A stretch of DNA of 64,000 nt from Nocardia rhamnosiphila NBRC 108938 (GCF_000720425.1 NZ_JOAJ01000008.1:186001-250000); one strand, 5' to 3'; shown: positions 25,941-36,496, counted from the stretch's first letter. Notes: generated by a model from the sequence alone, not told the origin. Numbers and translations: made by a program.

Positions 25941-26741
25941 CTATTCGGTGGACCCGGTACGACGTACCGCGACGCCGTCGAGCAGCATGTCCACCGCGTC
26001 GGTGAGCAGCCCGTCGAAATCGAGGTCGGGCGGGGGCCCGGTGGGACCGAACGCCTTGTACAGGGCCGGGCGCGCGACCGGGTCGACGAGTGCGGCCACC
26101 TCGGCCGGTACCTCGGCGGCCGCATCCGGGCCACCGATCCGGTCCGATCGTTCCGCGGTCCACACCAGGGCGAGTCCCTGTACCAGCGCGGAGTAACTCA
26201 GATACGTCGAGATGAGCTGTGTCCTGGACATGTCCGGTGTGTCGAGCGCGCTCAGCGTCCGTTCCAGGGTGTCGAAGAGGGAAAGGCCCAGCGGTGGGCG
26301 GATCCGCGCCAGCACCGTGAGGATCCACGGATGCCGCCGGTAGATCTGCCACTCCTGCTCCGCCTCGTACCTGATCCGGGCCCGCCGGTCGACCAGATGC
26401 GGCGGCGGGGGTGGGGTTTCGGCGAGTACGAGATCGGTCATCGCGACCAGTAGTTGTGCCCGGTCGTCGAAGTAGCGGTACAGCGCGGCGGTGGCCACCC
26501 CCAGCTCGCCGGCCAGGCGGCGCATGGTCAGGCCGTCGGTGCCCGCGCGGTCGGCCAGGGCGACCGCCGCGTGGGCGATCACGAGTTTGGACAACCGCTG
26601 GGGCCGCGGACGCGGCGGTGCGGCGGGTGTCCGGCGCCGGGCCCGGTAGGCGCGGGCCTGGCAGGAGCGGGAACAGTACCGGCGCCGGCGGCCGCGGTCC
26701 GGTTGCCGCAGGACTCCACTGCATATCGCGCACGCTGTCAC
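25941..26741 (-). CDS. TetR-family regulator with N-terminal zinc-ribbon
   Basis: A 266-residue fusion. Residues about 1-36 hold a CxxC...CxxxC knuckle (CAIC and YCSRSC), embedded in Arg-rich sequence, like zinc-finger extensions seen on some actinobacterial TetR proteins. An Arg/Pro linker leads to a TetR HTH (about 50-97; LTMRRLAGELGVATAALYRYFD) and a helical ligand domain (about 110-266). The start is a GTG at 26741 with the cysteines immediately after it, so the finger is part of the protein. The upstream dyad at 26744-26768 would suit autorepression. It is followed nine bases later by pepA, though a shared function is not evident. Confidence 0.85.
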   Translation of the reverse strand: MTACAICSGVLRQPDRGRRRRYCSRSCQARAYRARRRTPAAPPRPRPQRLSKLVIAHAAVALADRAGTDGLTMRRLAGELGVATAALYRYFDDRAQLLVAMTDLVLAETPPPPPHLVDRRARIRYEAEQEWQIYRRHPWILTVLARIRPPLGLSLFDTLERTLSALDTPDMSRTQLISTYLSYSALVQGLALVWTAERSDRIGGPDAAAEVPAEVAALVDPVARPALYKAFGPTGPPPDLDFDGLLTDAVDMLLDGVAVRRTGSTE

Positions 26742-26743
26742 AG

Positions 26744-26768
26744 CGCTATTCCATCACACGAAATAGCG
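26744..26768. promoter_or_regulatory. Inverted repeat between zinc-ribbon TetR and GNAT genes
   Basis: CGCTATT (26744-26750) and AATAGCG (26762-26768) are a perfect 7-bp dyad with an 11-bp spacer. The right arm belongs to a direct repeat ACGAAATAG at 26758-26766 and 26771-26779. It is a candidate operator for the divergent TetR gene. Confidence 0.5.
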
Positions 26769-26840
26769 TGACGAAATAGTGGCTTTCCGCAGATGGAATA
26801 CATAAGTTCGCTGTTGGTAACACCATTCACAGGAGGCGGT

Positions 26841-27452
26841 ATGGGAACAGAATTGACCGTGCGGCGCGCCGGAACGAGTGATCTCGAACCGCTGACGAAG
26901 GCGTTCCGGAAAGCGACCGTCGACGAGGCGGTCACCGAGTGGATCATGCGCGACTATCCGTGGGATCAGTTCCTCGACGAGTGGGTTCCGCAGCTCATCG
27001 ACCGGGGCCTGCGGGACGACGAGATCTGGGTGGCCGGTGGCGACGGCGAGATCTGGGCGATCTCGTTCTGGCAGAAGCTCACCTCGGCCGACCGGCTGAT
27101 CGCCGACGCCGCCGCGGCGCGTGGGCACGCGGACCAGGCGCCGGAACTGCGTCCGCTGCAGCGTTCGGCCTATGTGATGGAATTGCTGGCCCAAGAGCAT
27201 CCGCGCAGATTCCCGCACAGCTATCTGGAGCTGATCATCACGGTGCCGGAGTACCGGGGGCGGGGCGCGGGCGCGGCCATCCTCACCGAGCGGACCCGGC
27301 AGTTCAGTGCCGCGGGGCTCCCGGCGTACCTGGAGGCCAGCACCGAACGTTCGGCGCGGCTCTACACCCGGCAGGGTTTCGTCCGCACCGGCGAAACGCA
27401 CACCCTGCCCGAGGAGGGGCCCACGCTGATCCCCATGTGGTTCGAGGCCTGA
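26841..27452 (+). CDS. GNAT-family N-acetyltransferase
   Basis: A 203-residue GNAT protein. The acetyl-CoA segment is YLELIITVPEYRGRGAGAAILTE, preceded by an N-terminal half with DYPWDQFLDEW and followed by YLEASTERSARLYTRQGFVRTGE, the layout of actinobacterial acetyltransferases of unknown substrate. The ATG at 26841 follows AGGAGG at good spacing; the upstream ATG at 26793 overlaps the intergenic dyad region. It is divergent from the zinc-ribbon TetR gene and may be its target (inference). Confidence 0.87.
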   Translation: MGTELTVRRAGTSDLEPLTKAFRKATVDEAVTEWIMRDYPWDQFLDEWVPQLIDRGLRDDEIWVAGGDGEIWAISFWQKLTSADRLIADAAAARGHADQAPELRPLQRSAYVMELLAQEHPRRFPHSYLELIITVPEYRGRGAGAAILTERTRQFSAAGLPAYLEASTERSARLYTRQGFVRTGETHTLPEEGPTLIPMWFEA

Positions 27453-27537
27453 CCCGCCGGTCACGGCGCGGCAGCCGCCGACCGGACCCGGCGCGGTGGC
27501 AGCCCGGTCCCGGCCGGGACCGGGCTAAGCTCGCCCG

Positions 27538-28632
27538 GTGAGTGACGCCGAGCTGCAACAGGGCCCTGTCCACGGAGTGCATGTCGAACTCGGAGCGAAA
27601 TTCGCCCCGTTCGGCGGCTGGGAGATGCCGGTCTCGTACGCGGGCACAGTGGCCGAGCACACCGCGGTGCGGGAGTCGGTGGGCCTGTTCGACGTGAGTC
27701 ATCTCGGGAAGGCGACCGTGCGCGGCGCGGGGGCGGCCGAATTCGTGAACTCGGCGTTGACCAACGATCTGGGCCGGATCGGTCCGGGCCGGGCGCAGTA
27801 CACGCTGTGCTGCAACTCCGACGGTGGCGTGGTCGACGATCTCATCGCCTATTTCGTCCGCGACGACGAGATCTTCCTGGTGCCGAACGCGGCCAATACC
27901 GCGGCGGTGGTGCAGAAACTGGCGGCGGCCGCGCCGCCGGCGATCACGGTCACGGGGGAGCACCGCGCCTACGGTGTCTTCGCCGTCCAGGGGCCGCGGT
28001 CGGCGGAGGTGCTCACCGCGCTGGGACTCCCGGTGGACCTGTCCTATATGGCGTTCGCCGATGCGGACTGGTCCGGGCAGCCGGTGCGCGTGTGCCGGAC
28101 CGGCTACACCGGTGAACACGGTTATGAACTCCTGCCGCGCTGGGACGGCGCCGAGGCACTGTTCCGGGCCCTGGTGGAGCAGGTGCGGGCGACCGGCGGC
28201 CAGGTCGCCGGGCTCGGTGCCCGCGACACCCTGCGTACCGAGATGGGCTATCCGCTGCACGGGCACGAACTGTCCCCCGAGATCACGCCGGTGCAGGCGC
28301 GCGCGTCGTGGGCGGTGGGCTGGGCCAAAGCGGATTTCTGGGGCAAGGCCGCGCTGGAAGCGGAACGGGCGGCCGGCCCGCGCCGTACCCTGCTCGGCCT
28401 GGAAGCGCTCGACCGCGGGATCCCGCGGGAGAACCAGGACGTGCTGCTGGACGGCGCGAAGGTCGGGGTGACCACCTCCGGCACCTTCTCGCCGACCAAG
28501 CAGGCCGGGATCGCACTGGCGCTGCTGGACCCGGCGGTGCAGGTCGGCACCGAGGTCGCGGTGGACGTCCGCGGCCGGTCGCTGCGCTGCACGGTGGTAC
28601 GGCCGCCGTTCGTCGAAGCGCACACCAGCTGA
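27538..28632 (+). CDS. gcvT: Aminomethyltransferase, glycine cleavage T protein
   Basis: A 364-residue T protein of the glycine cleavage system; it moves the aminomethyl group from lipoylated H protein to tetrahydrofolate, releasing ammonia. Signatures: [41 protein letters not shown] and the C-terminal barrel with [18 protein letters not shown]. It starts with GTG. gcvP and gcvH are not in the window. No glycine riboswitch fold was recognised upstream. It is followed by ilvE on the same strand about 115 bp later. Confidence 0.95.
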   Translation: MSDAELQQGPVHGVHVELGAKFAPFGGWEMPVSYAGTVAEHTAVRESVGLFDVSHLGKATVRGAGAAEFVNSALTNDLGRIGPGRAQYTLCCNSDGGVVDDLIAYFVRDDEIFLVPNAANTAAVVQKLAAAAPPAITVTGEHRAYGVFAVQGPRSAEVLTALGLPVDLSYMAFADADWSGQPVRVCRTGYTGEHGYELLPRWDGAEALFRALVEQVRATGGQVAGLGARDTLRTEMGYPLHGHELSPEITPVQARASWAVGWAKADFWGKAALEAERAAGPRRTLLGLEALDRGIPRENQDVLLDGAKVGVTTSGTFSPTKQAGIALALLDPAVQVGTEVAVDVRGRSLRCTVVRPPFVEAHTS

Positions 28633-28746
28633 GACGGTCGGGCCGGGGCGCCGTGACCGGCTGTGGCGCGGCCGGTCCGGACCCGTCCGGCGCGCGAGAC
28701 GGACCACCGCGGATTCGGTGCGGACCCAGGACATAGACTGCTGGTC

Positions 28747-29847
28747 ATGACCGCTGCTGCACAGTTCGCCCGTATCCCTCATCCTGCGCCCACCCCGGCG
28801 CAGCGGGTACAGGAGATTCTGTCGGCCCCCGGTTTCGGCCGCTTTTTCACCGACCATATGGTCACCATCGATTACACCGAGGCCGACGGCTGGACCAACG
28901 CGGTCGTGGAACCCTACGGCGCGCTGACCCTGGATCCGGCCACCATGGTGTTCCACTACGGCCAGGCGATCTTCGAAGGGCTCAAGGCCTACCGTCAGCC
29001 GGACGGGCAGGTGGCCTGTTTCCGGATCGACGCCAACGCGGCCCGGTTCCGCCGGTCCGCGCGCCGGTTGGCGATGGCCGAACTCCCCGAAGAGCTGTTC
29101 ATCGAATCGGTGCGCCAGCTACTCGATGTCGACGCGGAGTGGGTGCCCGCCGCGGGCGGCGAGGAGTCGCTCTACCTGCGGCCGTTCATGTTCGCCACCG
29201 AGGCCGGACTGGGTGTGAAGCCCGCCTCCGCCTACAAGTACCTGCTGCTCGGTTCCCCGGCCGGCGCCTACTTCCCGCGCGGTGTGAAACCGGTGCGCGT
29301 GTGGCTGTCTACCGAGTACGTCCGGGCCGCGCCCGGCGGTACCGGTGAGGCCAAGGTGGCCGGTAACTACGCGGCCTCGCTGCTGGCGCAGGCCGAGGCC
29401 ACCGCCAAGGGCTGCGATCAGGTGGTGTGGCTGGACGCGGTCGAACGCCGCTATGTCGAGGAGATGGGCACCAACAACCTGTTCTTCGTCTACGGCTCCG
29501 GATCGGACGCGCGGCTGGTCACTCCGGAACTGTCCGGGTCGCTGCTGCCGGGTATCACCCGGGATTCACTACTGACCCTGGCGGCGGATTCCGGCTATCC
29601 GGTGACCGAGCGCAAGATCTCCGTCGACGACTGGCGGGCCGGTGCGGAATCCGGTGAGATCACCGAGGTTTTCGCCTGCGGGACCGCGGCCGTGATCACC
29701 CCGGTCGGTTCCGTGTTCGGGCCCGACGGTGAATTCACCATCGGCGGCGGCGAGCCGGGTGAGGTGACCATGGCGCTACGCGACACGCTCACCGGTATCC
29801 AGCGCGGTACCTTCGCCGATGTGCACCAGTGGATGCGGGTGCTCTGA
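28747..29847 (+). CDS. ilvE: Branched-chain amino acid aminotransferase
   Basis: A 366-residue fold-type IV PLP enzyme that exchanges amino groups between Leu/Ile/Val and 2-oxoglutarate in the cytoplasm. The PLP lysine is in [32 protein letters not shown] sequence ([15 protein letters not shown]) near residue 75 and [15 protein letters not shown] are family hallmarks. The ATG at 28747 gives the standard N terminus; a longer frame upstream has no support. The gene lies between gcvT and the convergent MBL hydrolase, the same order as in mycobacteria. Confidence 0.95.
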   Translation: MTAAAQFARIPHPAPTPAQRVQEILSAPGFGRFFTDHMVTIDYTEADGWTNAVVEPYGALTLDPATMVFHYGQAIFEGLKAYRQPDGQVACFRIDANAARFRRSARRLAMAELPEELFIESVRQLLDVDAEWVPAAGGEESLYLRPFMFATEAGLGVKPASAYKYLLLGSPAGAYFPRGVKPVRVWLSTEYVRAAPGGTGEAKVAGNYAASLLAQAEATAKGCDQVVWLDAVERRYVEEMGTNNLFFVYGSGSDARLVTPELSGSLLPGITRDSLLTLAADSGYPVTERKISVDDWRAGAESGEITEVFACGTAAVITPVGSVFGPDGEFTIGGGEPGEVTMALRDTLTGIQRGTFADVHQWMRVL

Positions 29848-29913
29848 CCGGACGCCGGAGCCACCGCTCACCCGGGTACCGAGCGCGGTGCCCGGTGCCC
29901 GGGGACCCGTCGA

Positions 29914-30627
29914 TCAGCCCGGCATGAGAGCGTGCCATTCGCCGAGCGACCGTGGCCGCAGCACGTAGTTGTTGTCGCGGATGCTGTTCAGGGAGGCGTG
30001 CGGGTCCTGCGAGTACCAGTGCCCCGGGTAGACCTCCGGATTGATCGGCATATCCGCCAGGTAGCGCAGGCTGCGGAACATGGTGTCGGAGTCACCGCCC
30101 GGGAAATCGGTACGCCCGCAACCGTCGATGAACAGGGTGTCGCCGGCGATGAGTTTGCCGTCGACCAGGAAGCACTGGCTGCCGGGGGTGTGGCCCGGGG
30201 TGTGTAAGAACTCGATATCGAAGGCGCCGACACTCAGCTTGTCGCCGTGTCCGTGGCCGGTGAGTTCGCTGGGGGCGATACCGGTGACATCGGCGACCCA
30301 GGTCTTCTCCTGATCGTTCACGTGCACCGGTACCGTGGCCTGCTCGAGCAGTTCCCGCACCCCGCGCAGGGTGAACCCCATCATGCTGCCGCCGATATGG
30401 TCCGGGTGGTGGTGGGTGACCAGTACCCCGGACAGTTTCAGTCCGTCGTTCTCGGCGATATCGGCCAGATCGCCCGCCGCGTAGGCGGGATCGACGACGA
30501 CACAGTCACCGGTGTCCCGGTCACCGACCAGATAGGCGAAGTTGCGCATCTGCGTGGCGATCGGGTCCCCGACGGCGAAATCACGGCCGGCCAGGAGTTG
30601 ACGGAAGTAGAAGCGCTCGGCTGACAT
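29914..30627 (-). CDS. MBL-fold metallohydrolase (glyoxalase II/persulfide dioxygenase-like)
   Basis: A 237-residue metallo-beta-lactamase-fold protein. The metal site is TxHHHPDHIGG (H-x-H-x-D-H), followed by a second-shell His in LHTPGHTPGS, an Asp in GDTLFIDGCGRTDFPGGDS and a final His in VYPGHW. The pattern LHTPGHTPGSQCFLVD resembles glyoxalase II and the ETHE1/persulfide dioxygenase branch. Physiological substrate unknown. It is convergent with ilvE and lies downstream of cobS on the same strand with about 110 bp between them. Confidence 0.9.
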   Translation of the reverse strand: MSAERFYFRQLLAGRDFAVGDPIATQMRNFAYLVGDRDTGDCVVVDPAYAAGDLADIAENDGLKLSGVLVTHHHPDHIGGSMMGFTLRGVRELLEQATVPVHVNDQEKTWVADVTGIAPSELTGHGHGDKLSVGAFDIEFLHTPGHTPGSQCFLVDGKLIAGDTLFIDGCGRTDFPGGDSDTMFRSLRYLADMPINPEVYPGHWYSQDPHASLNSIRDNNYVLRPRSLGEWHALMPG

Positions 30628-30738
30628 ACCCCCACCTTATGGGGCGCGGTGGAGCGGTGAGACGCTGCGTTCGCACTATTGAGGCCTGGCGACATCGGAG
30701 GGGGCCGGGCTTTGTGGACCGGACGGAGTTCCGGTGGC

Positions 30739-31491
30739 TCAGACAGAGTTCGCGGCCAGCGCGAAACCCAGGGCCGCCAGCGCGGTGGTGAGTTCCACCG
30801 CCGTGCCGAGGAGATCACCCGAGAGCCCACCGATCCGGCGGACCGCGTGGCCGACCAGGTGGGTCGCGGCGGCGAGTGCCACCAGCGCGACCAGCGGCCC
30901 GGTCCATGGCAGTTCGGGCACCGCGACGACGGCCGCCGCCGTGCCCGCGGCGGCCCAGCCGATAACCGCGGAACGGGACTGGGTTCCGGCGACCATCGCG
31001 CCGAACCAGGCGCCGGGCGCCGGGTCGATCCCGCGACGGCAAGCGGCGACCACCGCGACGCGGCCCAGACCCACCGCCGCCACGACCGCCGCCCAATGAC
31101 CGGTGGCCGCCAGTGTGGTGAACGCGCCCGCCTGGACGCCGGCGGCCAGCACGATCGCGGCCACCCCGAACGGCCCGGCGCCCCCACTCTTCATCACCTC
31201 CCGCGCGCGTTCGGGCGATCCGTAGACCCCGAGACCGTCGAACGTGTCGGCCAGCCCGTCCAGATGCATACCCCGGGTCAGCAGTGCCAGGGCCGCGACC
31301 GCGACGAATCCGGCGGCGATCCCCGCGGGCGCCAGCACCCACAGCAGCGCGGCCGCGACCAGCCCGAGCCCGATCCCGGCGAGCGGTGCCAGCGCGATGG
31401 CCCGGCCCGCCGCCCGGCGGTCCACCTCGCTCGGCCCGCGCACCGGCAGCACCGTGAGCCAGGAGAAGGTGAGACGCAGCGGGGTCAGCAT
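30739..31491 (-). CDS. cobS: Adenosylcobinamide-GDP ribazoletransferase (cobalamin synthase)
   Basis: A 250-residue integral membrane enzyme joining adenosylcobinamide-GDP and alpha-ribazole to make cobalamin (phosphate). About six or seven hydrophobic helices are visible. LTRGMHLDGLADTFDGLG is the acidic metal-binding signature, and PFGVAAIV follows. The ATG at 31491 gives the expected N terminus (MLTPLRLTFSWLTVLPV). It is 22 bp after cobT. With cobT and cobU nearby, the nucleotide-loop assembly branch is represented; corrin-ring genes are not in the window. Confidence 0.94.
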   Translation of the reverse strand: MLTPLRLTFSWLTVLPVRGPSEVDRRAAGRAIALAPLAGIGLGLVAAALLWVLAPAGIAAGFVAVAALALLTRGMHLDGLADTFDGLGVYGSPERAREVMKSGGAGPFGVAAIVLAAGVQAGAFTTLAATGHWAAVVAAVGLGRVAVVAACRRGIDPAPGAWFGAMVAGTQSRSAVIGWAAAGTAAAVVAVPELPWTGPLVALVALAAATHLVGHAVRRIGGLSGDLLGTAVELTTALAALGFALAANSV

Positions 31492-31513
31492 CGGGCGCGG
31501 CTCGTCGCGGCGG

Positions 31514-32587
31514 TCATTTCTGCAGGTCGACGGTGGCCGGTTCGGCGTCCGCGGTACTGACTCCGGCGTCGGCGAAGGTCGCCATCTCCGCGAGTACGGC
31601 GACAGCGGCCCGCAGGACGGGGAGCGCGGTGAGCGCGCCGGACCCCTCACCCAGCCGCATATCCAGATCCAGTACCGGGGTGAGTTTCAGTTTGCTCAGC
31701 GCTTCGGCGTGCGCGGGCTCGGTGGACCGGTGGGCGGCCACCCACCAGTGCGCCGCGCCCGCCGCCAGATCCTCGGCGATCAGCGCGGCCGCGGTGACGA
31801 TGAGCCCGTCGAGCAGCACCGGGGTCCGCCGGGCGGCGGCCCGGGCCAGGAAGCCGGTCATGGCGGCGATATCGGCGCCACCGGCCACGCGCAGCAATTC
31901 GACACTGTCCCGGGCGACGGGCCGGGCCCGCCACATGGCGTCGCGGACGGCGGCCACCTTGCGCATCCACCCGTAGTCGTCGACACCCGTGCCCCGGCCT
32001 ACCGCCCGCACCGGTTCGATCCCGGTGAGGGTGGCGATGAGCGCGGTGGCGGGGGTGGTGTTACCGATGCCCATATCCCCGGCGATCAGCAGGTCGGCCC
32101 CGGCGTCGATCTCCTCGTCGGCGATGGCCGCGCCGGCGGCGAGCGCGGCGGCGGCCTCCTCGGCGGTGAGCGCGTCCGCACGGTCGATCGCGCCGCTGGA
32201 CCGGCGCACCTTGTGGGTGCTCACCGTGGGATCGGTGTCGGCGTCCACCGCGATATCCACCACCCGCACGGTGGCACCGGCGATCCCGGCCAAGGCGTTC
32301 ACCGCGGCTCCACCTGCCCGGAAGTTGGCGACCATCTGCGCCGTGACCTCGCTGGGATACGCCGAGACGCCGTGCCGCGCCACCCCGTGGTCACCGGCGA
32401 ACACCACGACCCGCGCCTGCTCGAACTGTTTAGGCGGGCAGACACCCTGACAGGCCGCCACCCAGTTGCCCAGCTCTTCCAGCCGTCCCAGCGACCCCGG
32501 CGGTTTGGTCAGCGACGCCTGCCGTTGCTCGGCGGCCGCGCGGGCACCGGCATCCGGCGGGGCAACGGGTGCGAATCCCTCTGTCAC
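31514..32587 (-). CDS. cobT: Nicotinate-nucleotide--dimethylbenzimidazole phosphoribosyltransferase
   Basis: A 357-residue cytosolic enzyme making alpha-ribazole phosphate for the lower ligand of B12. Signatures include [48 protein letters not shown] and the catalytic Glu region [12 protein letters not shown]. The GTG at 32587 follows GGAAGG with good spacing; the upstream part of the frame is not supported. It is the gene before cobS on the same transcript. Confidence 0.95.
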   Translation of the reverse strand: MTEGFAPVAPPDAGARAAAEQRQASLTKPPGSLGRLEELGNWVAACQGVCPPKQFEQARVVVFAGDHGVARHGVSAYPSEVTAQMVANFRAGGAAVNALAGIAGATVRVVDIAVDADTDPTVSTHKVRRSSGAIDRADALTAEEAAAALAAGAAIADEEIDAGADLLIAGDMGIGNTTPATALIATLTGIEPVRAVGRGTGVDDYGWMRKVAAVRDAMWRARPVARDSVELLRVAGGADIAAMTGFLARAAARRTPVLLDGLIVTAAALIAEDLAAGAAHWWVAAHRSTEPAHAEALSKLKLTPVLDLDMRLGEGSGALTALPVLRAAVAVLAEMATFADAGVSTADAEPATVDLQK

Positions 32588-32760
32588 TGTTCGAGCCTTC
32601 CGATCGGGTGCTGTCGCGGCGGCACCGCGCCGGGATCTGTCTCGCGGGCGTGTCCACCTCCCGGACAATATTGCCCGGTGCGCGGCGCCTGTCGGGAGGT
32701 ACCCGGCCGGCCATCACCTGCCCGGGGCCGGGGCCGGTGGTCCGGGTACGCGGCCAGGTG

Positions 32761-33393
32761 TCATCCGCCGATCCGTTCGCGCAGGGTGGCCACCCCCGGA
32801 CCGCTGAGTTCGGCGCAGTACTCGGCGCGCCCGGCCATCGCCATGACCAGCGCGAGCGTGCCGCCCCGCACCGATGGTCCGGTGCCGGTGTCGAACGGCC
32901 CGTCGGTGGCCTGCAGGTGCAGTCCCGCGGTGGCGGTGCGGCCGGAGACCGTGAAATCGCGCGCGGCGAAGAAACGGGCGACCTCGGTCACCGCGGGCAG
33001 CGCGGGGGCACCGGCCAGTCCGAGCGGATACCGGATATCGCTGCCGTGCACCACGATCTCACCGAGCCACGCCGCAGTGTGCCCGGACGGCGCCGTGGTT
33101 TTCGTCACCGTCGCGCGGAACCGCTCGAGGGTCTCGGCCGGGCCGGTGCCCAGATGTTCCCGCATGCGGCGCTGATTGTGCAGGTCGGCGTCGAAGCGTG
33201 CGCCGAGCATACTGCGGATCCAGCGCAGCCGCCCGGTGCTCGCGGCCGCGGTGAGATGGGCGACGACCTCCTGTACCGACCACCGGCCGCACAGGGAGGG
33301 CGCCGACCATTGCTGTGGGGTCAGGTCGGCGAGCTCGTCGGCCAGGGCGGCCCGTTCGTGATGTATCGCCGCCCAGATATCGGCGCGCGGCAT
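32761..33393 (-). CDS. DinB/mycothiol maleylpyruvate isomerase-like protein
   Basis: A protein of about 210 residues with the DinB-like four-helix fold used by mycothiol-dependent enzymes. The N-terminal region (IWAAIHHERAALADELADLT, then LCGRWSVQEVVAHLTAAA) carries one of the expected metal-binding histidines, and WLGEIVVHGSDIRYPLG supplies another. This suggests a metal-dependent, possibly mycothiol-using transferase or isomerase. The start is uncertain (ATG at 33393 or GTG/ATG codons up to 33441). It sits between cobU and cobT, with roughly 100-170 bp on each side, so it may be separately expressed. Confidence 0.82.
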   Translation of the reverse strand: MPRADIWAAIHHERAALADELADLTPQQWSAPSLCGRWSVQEVVAHLTAAASTGRLRWIRSMLGARFDADLHNQRRMREHLGTGPAETLERFRATVTKTTAPSGHTAAWLGEIVVHGSDIRYPLGLAGAPALPAVTEVARFFAARDFTVSGRTATAGLHLQATDGPFDTGTGPSVRGGTLALVMAMAGRAEYCAELSGPGVATLRERIGG

Positions 33394-33490
33394 GGTCTGC
33401 ACCGCACGATTCAAGCACCGCACTCCGACAGGCCGCGGCACCCGGGCCGGAGAGCCGGGAGAGGGCGGGTGCCGCCCGCCCGGCCGGTGC

Positions 33491-34033
33491 TCATTTCAGG
33501 CGCAGTGGCAGCCCGGCGACCACGAGAAAAGCCTCGTCGCAGACCTGGGCGAGTCGCTGATTCAAGGTGCCGATCTCGTCGCGGAACAACCGGCCCGACC
33601 GGGTCGCGGGGATCACACCCAGTCCGACCTCCGGGGTGACGAGCACCAGCCGCTCGCGATAGCCGGCGACGGCGTCGACGAGAACGTCGGTATCCGGGCC
33701 GATCGTGCCGCGCGGGGCATCCCAGCCCGCGCGGGCATCGAGCCGGGCGGTCAGCCAGGTGCCCATATCGTCGACCAGGGTGGCGCCGGGATGGGCGGTG
33801 CGCAGTTCGGCCGCCGGATCGGCGGCATCGATCACCGTCCACTCCGCGGGACGGCGGGCCCGGTGCGCGGCGATCCGGTCGGCGAAATCGGTATCCGCGG
33901 GATCGGGGATCGCGGTGGCCAGATAGCGCACCGCGCCGCCGGTGACGAGGGATTCGGCGAACGCGGATTTACCCGAGCGCGCACCACCGAGCACGAGGGT
34001 GCGCTGCCCAGGGGCAGAGACGGATTCGGGCAC
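33491..34033 (-). CDS. cobU: Adenosylcobinamide kinase/guanylyltransferase
   Basis: A protein of about 180 residues with the CobU P-loop near its N terminus (LVLGGARSGKSAFAES), followed by YLATAIPDPADTDFADRIAAHRARRP, in which the His is the guanylylated residue of the family, and VVAGLPLRLK at the end. It phosphorylates adenosylcobinamide and attaches GMP in the salvage/assembly pathway completed by CobS. A GTG at 34033 is the chosen start; it lies 7 bp after the stop of the DUF3043 gene, indicating a shared transcript. Confidence 0.92.
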   Translation of the reverse strand: MPESVSAPGQRTLVLGGARSGKSAFAESLVTGGAVRYLATAIPDPADTDFADRIAAHRARRPAEWTVIDAADPAAELRTAHPGATLVDDMGTWLTARLDARAGWDAPRGTIGPDTDVLVDAVAGYRERLVLVTPEVGLGVIPATRSGRLFRDEIGTLNQRLAQVCDEAFLVVAGLPLRLK

Positions 34034-34040
34034 CCGTGGA

Positions 34041-34721
34041 TCAGATCGCGTCGCCGGGGGAGACCCGCGGCTTCGGCGCGCGCATCTTGCGCATCTGAGA
34101 GGCACGTACGAACGCGTACCAGCCGAGCCGGAACCCGGTATCGGTGGACTTCGGGAAACGTTCCCGCACCCGGCGGTTCACGACCCGGCCGAGCAGGAAA
34201 CCCTCGGCCATCATGAAGACCATCATGACCAGCATGGCCAGCGTGACGATCGACTGCCACGCCGGAGCCGCGAACATGGACAGGATCAGCAGCAGCGCCA
34301 TCGGCATGAACAGGCCGACCAGGTTGCGGCGGCCGTCGACGATATCGCGGACGAAGGCGCGCACCGGGCCCTGATCACGGGGCAGCAGGTACTTGTCCTC
34401 ACCCGCCAGCATCCGGGCGCGACGGTCCTGGGCGGCGGCGCGACGCTCGGCGGAGGCCGCCTTGCGGTCCTCCTTGGAACCGCGCGTCTCCTTGCGCCGG
34501 GCGCGCGCTTCCTTCGATGTCATGGGGGGCGGGGCGACCGGGCCGCGGCGCCTGCCCTCGGCGTCGCGCCGACTCGGGGTGGGCCGGCCCTTGCCTGCCG
34601 TGGGCGCGGCCTTGGCCGGGGCCGCCTCGGCCTCGGTGGCGCTCGCGGTGGCGGTCGCGGCCCGCGAGCCGTCAGCGGGCACGTCGGTACCGCTGGGCTC
34701 ACCGCGTCGGAACAACTTCAC
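34041..34721 (-). CDS. DUF3043-family membrane protein
   Basis: A 226-residue actinobacterial protein of unknown function. Residues 1-115 are Ala/Pro/Arg/Lys-rich and probably disordered (SKEARARRKETRGSKEDRKA); about 130-185 contain two hydrophobic helices (NLVGLFMPMALLLILSMFAA and IVTLAMLVMMVFMMAEGFLL); a basic tail follows. A two-helix membrane anchor with a charged cytoplasmic N terminus is the simplest reading. It precedes cobU by 7 bp and is divergent from the iron-sulphur carrier gene at 34965. The homologue lies in the same place in M. tuberculosis (Rv2206, from memory). Confidence 0.85.
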   Translation of the reverse strand: MKLFRRGEPSGTDVPADGSRAATATASATEAEAAPAKAAPTAGKGRPTPSRRDAEGRRRGPVAPPPMTSKEARARRKETRGSKEDRKAASAERRAAAQDRRARMLAGEDKYLLPRDQGPVRAFVRDIVDGRRNLVGLFMPMALLLILSMFAAPAWQSIVTLAMLVMMVFMMAEGFLLGRVVNRRVRERFPKSTDTGFRLGWYAFVRASQMRKMRAPKPRVSPGDAI

Positions 34722-34964
34722 GGTAACCAGGCTAATCGGTCACCCGTCCCGCCCGTGAACGGGGCGGTGGCCGGGGTGCGGCCGATCACCCCGCCGGGCC
34801 GACGTGGCCCGGCTCACCCGGCTGCGCCGCCCTCTGTGGCACGGGTGGTGTGGCCGCGGGCCCAGGAGATGGCAAGATGGGGAATAGCAGCCCGTCCGAG
34901 GGTGTTGTGACACCCGGAACCGTGCGCTGTTCACGGACCGACCACGCTGTCCATAGGAGAGTTC

Positions 34965-35321
34965 ATGAGTGTGCAGAACGACACCGCCACCACCACCCAC
35001 GGTGTGCAGCTGACCGATGCTGCCGCGGGTAAGGCCAAGGCGCTGCTCGATCAGGAGGGCCGGGACGACCTCGCGCTGCGGATCGCGGTGCAGCCGGGCG
35101 GCTGCGCGGGTCTGCGTTACCAGCTCTTCTTCGACGATCGCACCCTCGACGGCGATCTGACCGCCGAATTCGGCGGCGTCACCCTGACCGTCGACCGGAT
35201 GAGCGCACCGTACGTCCAGGGCGCCGCGATCGACTTCGTCGACACGATCGAGAAGCAGGGCTTCACCATCGACAACCCCAACGCCACCGGCTCCTGCGCC
35301 TGCGGCGACTCCTTCAACTGA
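34965..35321 (+). CDS. A-type iron-sulphur carrier (IscA/ErpA-like, HesB domain)
   Basis: A 118-residue HesB-domain protein that likely binds and transfers Fe-S clusters in the cytoplasm. The three conserved cysteines are present: one in QPGGCAGLRYQLFFDD and two in SCACGDSF at the C terminus. QLTDAAAGKAKALL and IDNPNATGSC are typical flanks. AGGAGAGTTC lies upstream of the ATG. It is a single gene followed by a hairpin at 35328-35353; clients may include LipA and the respiratory complexes encoded nearby, which is inference. Confidence 0.93.
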   Translation: MSVQNDTATTTHGVQLTDAAAGKAKALLDQEGRDDLALRIAVQPGGCAGLRYQLFFDDRTLDGDLTAEFGGVTLTVDRMSAPYVQGAAIDFVDTIEKQGFTIDNPNATGSCACGDSFN

Positions 35322-35327
35322 GTGCTT

Positions 35328-35353
35328 CCGGGCCGGTGACAGCGCCGGCCCGG
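35328..35353 (+). terminator. Hairpin after the IscA/ErpA-like gene
   Basis: CCGGGCCGG (35328-35336) pairs with CCGGCCCGG (35345-35353) around an 8-base loop, seven bases after the stop codon. There is no clear T-tract. Confidence 0.5.
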
Positions 35354-35375
35354 CATTCTGGATACACCCGGGTTA

Positions 35376-35421
35376 CGTGACCATTTATTTGTCACGAGGC
35401 CGGTTACGACACGTAGTCGTA
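35376..35421. promoter_or_regulatory. Two inverted repeats upstream of the PfkB kinase gene
   Basis: CGTGAC (35376-35381) with GTCACG (35391-35396) around a T-rich 9-bp spacer, then TACGAC (35405-35410) with GTCGTA (35416-35421) around 5 bp. Both are perfect 6-bp dyads about 85 bp before the kinase start and may be operators. Confidence 0.4.
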
Positions 35422-35422
35422 G

Positions 35423-36478
<1,056 letters not shown>

Positions 36479-36496
36479 ACCTCCGGTAACAACGAA

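Noticed and set aside
27453..27537. Glycine riboswitch before gcvT
   Set aside because: Too little space and no tandem aptamer pattern.
32588..34964. Cobalamin riboswitch upstream of cobT, cobU or the DUF3043 gene
   Set aside because: I looked for the B12 box and the conserved CCCGCAACTG-like core on the minus strand and did not find them. A covariance-model search would settle it.
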